The position numbers and the translations under genes are program-made. From Pseudoalteromonas sp. H105 (lineage in GTDB: Bacteria > Pseudomonadota > Gammaproteobacteria > Enterobacterales > Alteromonadaceae), in assembly GCF_001469215.1 (NCBI RefSeq), contig NZ_LOFH01000009.1, forward strand, positions 62,001-126,000: a stretch of 64,000 nt of DNA, written 5' to 3'. A model generated the notes under the pieces. The model was not told where the DNA came from. It was given only the letters and a program-made list of their open reading frames with translations, and ran no database searches. Positions 59,229 to 64,000 of this stretch are shown here, in pieces. The stretch's first letter is position 1, and every line of letters begins with the position of its first letter.

Positions 59229-59256
59229 TTGTAGTTATGACTAAAGCTGGTAGAAT
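59229..59256 (+). promoter_or_regulatory. Possible rpsO promoter
   Basis: TTGTAG, a 16-base spacer and TAGAAT between truB and rpsO, in the place of the known rpsO promoter of E. coli. Consensus match is moderate. Confidence 0.4.
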
Positions 59257-59328
59257 ATGCCCGCTTAATCGTTTTGGCTGAATTAGTGATCGGCTAAGGC
59301 ACCTTTTACATTTATTTTTGGAGTTACT

Positions 59329-59598
59329 ATGTCACTAAGCAATCAAGAAAAAATCGATATCATCGCAAAATTCGCACGTGCTGAAGGCGACACTGGTTCA
59401 CCTGAAGTACAAGTTGCACTTTTAACTTTTGATATCAACAAGCTTCAAGGTCACTTTGCTGATCACAAGCATGACTTCCACTCACGTCGTGGTCTGCTTC
59501 GTAAAGTAAGCACTCGTCGTAAACTGCTTGATTACCTTAAAGGTAAAGACATTGCACGTTATACTGCGTTAATCCAAGAGCTTGGCCTACGTCGCTAA
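59329..59598 (+). CDS. rpsO: 30S ribosomal protein S15
   Basis: S15 binds the central domain of 16S rRNA. The 89-residue protein has the conserved [38 protein letters not shown] (given in parts) and [10 protein letters not shown] sequences. In E. coli S15 represses its own translation through a leader pseudoknot; the 70-base leader here may do the same, though I did not resolve a fold. A terminator follows. Confidence 0.97.
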   Translation: MSLSNQEKIDIIAKFARAEGDTGSPEVQVALLTFDINKLQGHFADHKHDFHSRRGLLRKVSTRRKLLDYLKGKDIARYTALIQELGLRR

Positions 59599-59612
59599 GA
59601 TCTAGATTACCT

Positions 59613-59640
59613 AAAAAGGAGCTTTTTGGCTCCTTTTTTT
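59613..59640 (+). terminator. rpsO terminator
   Basis: Stem AAAAAGGAGC/GCTCCTTTTT with a 6-base loop and T run, 14 bases after the stop. Confidence 0.88.
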
Positions 59641-59802
59641 GTGCCTGAAATTTGTCGCATACCTTGCAGTTTTCATCCAATAACGCTTGAAAAATCAGCT
59701 AAACACCCCACCATAACTTAGAACTATGTACTCGAGTAACACGCGTACTATAATCTAGTTGCTAGACTCGCATTTTTACGTGGCTTTGGTATATACTATG
59801 CG

Positions 59803-59897
59803 CGTAGATAAAAAGGTTTATCTACGGTTATTTACATCATTGCCAATTGTAGTACTTAATTGATTTCCAACTGAATACAATTATGTACTGTAATTGG
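59803..59897 (+). promoter_or_regulatory. pnp leader: two strong hairpins, probable RNase III site
   Basis: A perfect 10-bp hairpin (59803-59812 with 59817-59826, loop AAGG) is followed by a 20-bp stem (59843-59862 with 59878-59897, 17 of 20 paired, 15-base loop) that ends 42 bases before the pnp start. E. coli pnp has a long leader hairpin that RNase III cuts so that PNPase can repress its own mRNA. The position and length here fit that mechanism. A TATAAT at 59749 and a TATACT at 59792 are possible -10 elements without good -35 partners. Confidence 0.6.
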
Positions 59898-59939
59898 TAC
59901 TTTGATGGAACACTTATTTAGATTTAAAGGATATTTTAA

Positions 59940-62066
59940 GTGCAAGCAATTATTAAAGAATTTCAACTAGGTCAACACACAGTTACCCTAGAAACAGGTG
60001 CAATCGCACGTCAAGCAGACGGCGCAGTATTAGCAAGCATCGGCGACACGTCAGTACTCGTGACTGTTGTTGGTAAGCGTGAAGCACAACCAGGTCAAGA
60101 TTTCTTCCCACTAACAGTTAACTACCAAGAGCGTATGTATGCTGCGGGTCGTATCCCGGGTGGTTTCTTAAAGCGTGAAGGTCGTCCTAACGATGGCGAA
60201 ACACTTATTGCACGTCTTATTGACCGTCCAATTCGTCCACTTTTCCCAAATGGTTTTGTAAACGAAGTACAAGTTATTGCTACTGTTGTTTCTGTTAACC
60301 CTGAAATCCAACCTGATATGGTTGCGATGATTGGTACTTCAGCAGCACTTGCTATTTCAGGTATTCCGTTCAGCGGCCCAATTGGTGCAGCGCGTGTTGG
60401 TTATATTAATAACGAGTACGTACTTAACCCAACACTAAAAGAGCTTGAAGAAAGCCAACTTGATTTAGTTGTTGCAGGTACTGATAACGCAGTACTTATG
60501 GTTGAGTCAGAAGCAGACGTTCTTGCTGAAGACGTAATGCTAGGTGCGGTTGTGTATGGCCATGAGCAATCTCAAGCTATCATCAACGCAATTGAAGAGT
60601 TTAAAGCAGAAGCAGGCAAGCCTACGTGGGATTGGACTGCACCTGAGAAAAACGTATCGCTTGAAGAAAAAGTAGCCTCTTTAGCGGCTGATAAAGTAGG
60701 CGAAGCTTACCGCATCACTGATAAAGTAGCGCGTAAAGAAGCATTAACGGCAGCAAAAGATGCAGTTGTTGAAGCACTTACAAGCGAACTTGCTGAAGGC
60801 GAGTCTCTAGACAAGCAAGAAGTGGGTAAAGTATTCGGTTCATTAGAGAAGAAGATCGTTCGTGGCCGTATCGCTGCTGGCGAAAAACGTATCGATGGTC
60901 GTGAACCAGATATGATCCGCGCACTTGACGTTATGACTGGCGTATTACCGCGTACTCACGGTTCTGCTATCTTTACACGTGGCGAAACACAAGCACTTGT
61001 TACTGCTACATTGGGTACAGAACGCGATTCACAGTTAATCGATGATTTAACAGGCACACATAAAAATCACTTTATGCTTAACTACAACTTCCCTCCGTTC
61101 TGCGTAGGTGAAACTGGTTTTGTAGGTTCTCCTAAGCGTCGTGAAATCGGCCATGGTAACCTAGCTAAGCGTGGTATTTCAGCTGTAATGCCTACACTAA
61201 CTGAGTTCCCTTACTCAATCCGTGTAGTATCTGAAATCACTGAATCAAATGGTTCATCTTCAATGGCATCTGTATGTGGTACGTCACTAGCACTTATGAA
61301 TGCAGGTGTACCAATTAAAGCATCTGTTGCAGGTATCGCGATGGGTCTAGTTAAAGAAGACGAGAAATTCGTAGTTCTTTCTGACATCTTAGGTGATGAA
61401 GATCACTTAGGTGACATGGACTTTAAAGTAGCCGGTACATCAAACGGTATCACTGCATTGCAAATGGATATCAAGATTGAAGGTATCACGCAAGAGATCA
61501 TGCAGATTGCACTTAAGCAAGCAAAAGCGGCACGTTTACACATCCTAGGTGTGATGGACGAAGCAATTGCAGCACCGTCTGAAGAGCTTTCTCAGTTCGC
61601 TCCACGTATCTATACGATGAAAATCCCTGCGAAGAAAATCGCTGAAGTTATCGGTAAAGGTGGCGCTACAATTCGTCAACTTACTGAAGAGACGGGTACA
61701 ACGATTGAAATCGAAGATGACGGTACAATCAAAATTGCCGCTACAGATGGTGAAAGTGCAGCGAATGCAATCAGCCGTATTGAGCAATTAACAGCAGAAC
61801 TAGAAGTAGGCACTATCTACCAAGGTAAAGTTGTACGTATCGTTGACTTTGGTGCATTTGTAAATATCTTACCAGGTAAAGATGGTCTAGTGCATATTTC
61901 TCAAATTAGCACTGAGCGTGTAAATAACGTTGCAGACCACCTTTCTGAAGGTCAGGAAGTTAAAGTTAAAGTACTAGAAGTAGACCGTCAGGGTCGCGTA
62001 CGTTTAAGCATCAAAGAAGCAATGGAATCAGCAGCACCTGCAGCTGATGCACCAGCTGACGCTTAA
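59940..62066 (+). CDS. pnp: Polyribonucleotide nucleotidyltransferase (PNPase)
   Basis: PNPase is the phosphorolytic 3'-5' exoribonuclease of the degradosome. The start is GTG 59940, with AAAGGA upstream. Domains in the 708-residue protein: first RNase PH-like domain (1-145), helical domain (about 150-235), second RNase PH domain (about 310-545, with [20 protein letters not shown] and [20 protein letters not shown], the catalytic aspartates), KH (about 555-610, [17 protein letters not shown]) and S1 (about 620-690, [16 protein letters not shown]). Confidence 0.97.
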   Translation: MQAIIKEFQLGQHTVTLETGAIARQADGAVLASIGDTSVLVTVVGKREAQPGQDFFPLTVNYQERMYAAGRIPGGFLKREGRPNDGETLIARLIDRPIRPLFPNGFVNEVQVIATVVSVNPEIQPDMVAMIGTSAALAISGIPFSGPIGAARVGYINNEYVLNPTLKELEESQLDLVVAGTDNAVLMVESEADVLAEDVMLGAVVYGHEQSQAIINAIEEFKAEAGKPTWDWTAPEKNVSLEEKVASLAADKVGEAYRITDKVARKEALTAAKDAVVEALTSELAEGESLDKQEVGKVFGSLEKKIVRGRIAAGEKRIDGREPDMIRALDVMTGVLPRTHGSAIFTRGETQALVTATLGTERDSQLIDDLTGTHKNHFMLNYNFPPFCVGETGFVGSPKRREIGHGNLAKRGISAVMPTLTEFPYSIRVVSEITESNGSSSMASVCGTSLALMNAGVPIKASVAGIAMGLVKEDEKFVVLSDILGDEDHLGDMDFKVAGTSNGITALQMDIKIEGITQEIMQIALKQAKAARLHILGVMDEAIAAPSEELSQFAPRIYTMKIPAKKIAEVIGKGGATIRQLTEETGTTIEIEDDGTIKIAATDGESAANAISRIEQLTAELEVGTIYQGKVVRIVDFGAFVNILPGKDGLVHISQISTERVNNVADHLSEGQEVKVKVLEVDRQGRVRLSIKEAMESAAPAADAPADA

Positions 62067-62103
62067 TTGTTGATAGTTAGCCCAGTTATTTACTGGATAA
62101 CAT

Positions 62104-62132
62104 AAAAAGGGGGCTGTTTAGCCCCTTTTTTT
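62104..62132 (+). terminator. pnp terminator
   Basis: Stem GGGGCT/AGCCCC extended by A and T runs, about 40 bases after the pnp stop. Confidence 0.85.
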
Positions 62133-62201
62133 ATGCTTTAATGAAACCTCTTTAGATACACTTTGTCTATATGGTTTACTCTTGAAGTATTAAGGATTTT
62201 A

Positions 62202-63080
62202 ATGACTTTTAAACATGTAGCGTTTGCAGCAGTGGCCTTTTTTTCTTTAAGTGCGTGCCAAACAACCACACCAGCAAAATTAACTCCAGTTCTTAATGTA
62301 CCTTTTTCAGCGCCTTTGGCGTCCGATTTTAGAAGCGAGATTGCAATTGCACGTCATACAGAGTTACTTAAACGTGCAGATTTAACCACCGAACAACAAG
62401 CGATGTTATATTATGATCGTGGAATGTTATTTGATAGTTTAGGCATGTCGACATTAGCTCACTACGACTTTAATCGTGCAGTGAAAATGAAGCCTGATTT
62501 AGCTGAAGTATATAATTTTTTAGGTATTCACCATACCTTGATGCAGCAATATGAAAAAGCATATGAGTCCTTTGACTCAGCCTTGGAGCTTAACGAACAA
62601 CACCAGTATGCCTACTTAAATCGCGGCATAGCTCTTTATTATGGTGAACGACATTACTTAGCTACTCAAGATTTCAAAACATTTGTAGCGAATTCTGCGC
62701 AGCAACCTTTTCCAATACTATGGCAATACTTAGCGCAATCTAATCTCGATAAAACACAGGCACTTATTGATTTAAAAGCCAATGCGCAAGGTGTTGATGA
62801 GACAGTGTGGGGTTATCAAATCATCGCGTTGTTTTTAGGTGAAATCGCAGAGGATGAATTTCTAGCAGGTATTGTTGAAGGTGTACAATCAGAGCGAGAA
62901 TATACGAGACGTTTATGCGAAGCCTATTTTTACTTGGCTAAAATTTATCAAGCTAAAGGAGAACTGAATCACGCAGTTGAATATTTCCGTCTTGCTTTAG
63001 CAACTAACGTACATGAATATATTGAATATAAATATGCACGTTTAGAACTTGAGCTTATGACTGGTGATAACGCTAGCTAA
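62202..63080 (+). CDS. nlpI: Lipoprotein NlpI
   Basis: NlpI is an outer-membrane lipoprotein that acts as an adaptor for peptidoglycan hydrolases and the Prc protease. I choose ATG 62202 (AAGGAT upstream), which gives a normal lipoprotein signal ending in the lipobox LSAC. About four TPR repeats follow (for instance AMLYYDRGMLFDSLGMSTLA, AEVYNFLGIHHTLMQQYEKA and YAYLNRGIALYYGERHYLA), all aligning with E. coli NlpI. The final 17 bases overlap the next gene. Function is by orthology and its place after pnp. Confidence 0.93.
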   Translation: MTFKHVAFAAVAFFSLSACQTTTPAKLTPVLNVPFSAPLASDFRSEIAIARHTELLKRADLTTEQQAMLYYDRGMLFDSLGMSTLAHYDFNRAVKMKPDLAEVYNFLGIHHTLMQQYEKAYESFDSALELNEQHQYAYLNRGIALYYGERHYLATQDFKTFVANSAQQPFPILWQYLAQSNLDKTQALIDLKANAQGVDETVWGYQIIALFLGEIAEDEFLAGIVEGVQSEREYTRRLCEAYFYLAKIYQAKGELNHAVEYFRLALATNVHEYIEYKYARLELELMTGDNAS

Positions 63081-64000
63081 ACTACGTTTTTTTTGCTTCT
63101 CGGTCCTGAGTTTAGTTCTTCTGACAAGCTCAGTAAACCGTCACGGCCATATAGCACTGTGGCTTACCTTACAAGGTCATAGCAGCGTGCTTGATGGTTA
63201 TCATCAGTTTCCACATATCTTCGAACAAAACTTAAAGGTGTTACCTGATGCAAGTGTTGAGAATTTAGCACTTAATGGATCAGAATCCGCAATGTTTAAC
63301 TGGTCTAAAAGGTTGCTTAGGCTCGGTGAGGCTGATAAAGCAAAGCGCTATTGGCAAAATACGGTAGCGGGTTTAACTCGCAACGAACGCCAACAATTAG
63401 CACAGTTGCTGTTTGATCTTAATCGTTGGGAGGAGCTTAGCGAGTTAACAGAGCGCGGTTTAGTTCCCGAATCTGTTATTTTAGAGCAAGTGAAACTTTA
63501 CTTGAGTTATCCCCCAGAATCTATCTCCAGTATATTTGCATTTAAAGCTGGTTTTTTACTTTCCCCAACAAAACTAAGTGCTAACTTTCGTTGCGATTAT
63601 AATGTGTTGATGATGAGTGATCATCGTGCTGGACTTATTAAGCTAAGGAGCTTTTCAAACACATATTCACAATCACCAGAGCCCAGTGAAAACAGTTTTT
63701 GTTTTTCTGAACCTGTTTATCTTGGCAACAATATAGTATGTCAAACGGACCCATTAAAAGCCGCAGGGTGTGATTGGCGCCCTATGATAGCGAATTATAC
63801 GTGGCCAAAGGAGTATGATTTTATAGTGATGATGCCACGCGAAGGACGTGGAAATGTGCGTGGTGGGGTGATGCAATTAAGCTCAAAAAGTCACTATCAA
63901 TTGTTTTTACATGAACTAATGCATTTTAGTGGTTTTGAGGATGAATACGCTGTACCTAAGTTAAAGCAAGCGTGGTTGTGTAAGCAAAAAGGGCATGTTG
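63064..64000 (+). CDS. Putative secreted zinc metallopeptidase (partial)
   Basis: An uninterrupted frame of 312 codons from GTG 63064 to the window edge, overlapping the end of nlpI by 17 bases. The N-terminus is a signal-peptide-like hydrophobic stretch (LRFFCFSVLSLVLLTSS). The motif HELMHFSGFEDEY near residue 287 is a zinc-binding HExxH followed by DEY at the spacing seen in M64-type peptidases. The middle holds four cysteines and no recognised domain; about residues 60-160 look like helical repeats (KRLLRLGEADKAKRYW). The start is uncertain, since the usual ribosome binding signals are inside nlpI. The gene continues past the window. A peptidase is inferred from one motif. Confidence 0.65.
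   Translation, partial: MITLAKLRFFCFSVLSLVLLTSSVNRHGHIALWLTLQGHSSVLDGYHQFPHIFEQNLKVLPDASVENLALNGSESAMFNWSKRLLRLGEADKAKRYWQNTVAGLTRNERQQLAQLLFDLNRWEELSELTERGLVPESVILEQVKLYLSYPPESISSIFAFKAGFLLSPTKLSANFRCDYNVLMMSDHRAGLIKLRSFSNTYSQSPEPSENSFCFSEPVYLGNNIVCQTDPLKAAGCDWRPMIANYTWPKEYDFIVMMPREGRGNVRGGVMQLSSKSHYQLFLHELMHFSGFEDEYAVPKLKQAWLCKQKGHV

Overview
The window is chromosomal DNA from a marine gammaproteobacterium of the order Alteromonadales, most probably Pseudoalteromonas. The evidence is AT-rich composition, protein sequences that follow E. coli, Vibrio and Pseudomonas orthologues closely, conserved core gene orders (pdxB-asd-fimV/hubP-truA-accD-folC-dedD-cvpA-purF; tig-clpP-clpX-lon-hupB-ppiD; metY-rimP-nusA-infB-rbfA-truB-rpsO-pnp-nlpI), and small dispersed repeats typical of the group. 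The genus is inferred from memory of these layouts, not from a search.

Layout. Positions 1-2160 look like the end of an integrated element: two unrecognised minus-strand genes, one running off the left edge, followed by a short copy of the 3' end of ssrA (tmRNA) and a strong terminator. Positions 2290-7541 hold a Sco-like protein, two methyl-accepting chemotaxis proteins (the second translationally coupled to a periplasmic binding protein) and a small secreted protein. Positions 7590-24837 run from mnmC and fabB (with a FabR-like operator) through pdxB, asd, a giant repeat-rich HubP/FimV polar landmark protein, truA, accD, folC, dedD, cvpA and purF. Positions 24974-28394 carry a Yip1-family membrane protein, miaE, an unknown secreted protein and a class-I glutamine amidotransferase. 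Positions 28703-33478 carry lpxH, ppiB, cysS, an EamA transporter and folD.

A five-gene tRNA operon (Pro-Arg-His-Pro-Pro, with three identical tRNA-Pro genes) lies at 33826-34445. It is followed by the protein quality-control block tig, clpP, clpX, lon, hupB and ppiD (34840-43419); lon has a clear heat-shock promoter. A 784-base gap with dispersed repeats leads to deaD, grxA, a TonB-dependent receptor, a TlpA-like thioredoxin, an Hsp20 chaperone with its own sigma-32 promoter, an iron-sulfur photolyase and a divergent globin-like protein (44204-52293). The right end is the classic metY-rimP-nusA-infB-rbfA-truB-rpsO-pnp-nlpI translation and RNA-decay cluster, ending in a zinc-metallopeptidase-like gene cut by the window edge.

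Most of the window is ordinary core genome. The items most worth a second look are the ssrA-associated island end, the coupled binding-protein/chemoreceptor pair without an ABC transporter, the 11-unit and roughly 48-unit repeat arrays inside hubP, two short inverted-repeat element families, the globin-like protein lacking a proximal histidine at the expected place, the long hairpin in the pnp leader, and the HExxH protein downstream of nlpI. I did not find a convincing wholly new multi-gene system. Several database-type start positions were moved downstream where the family alignment and a ribosome binding site agree; each case is noted.
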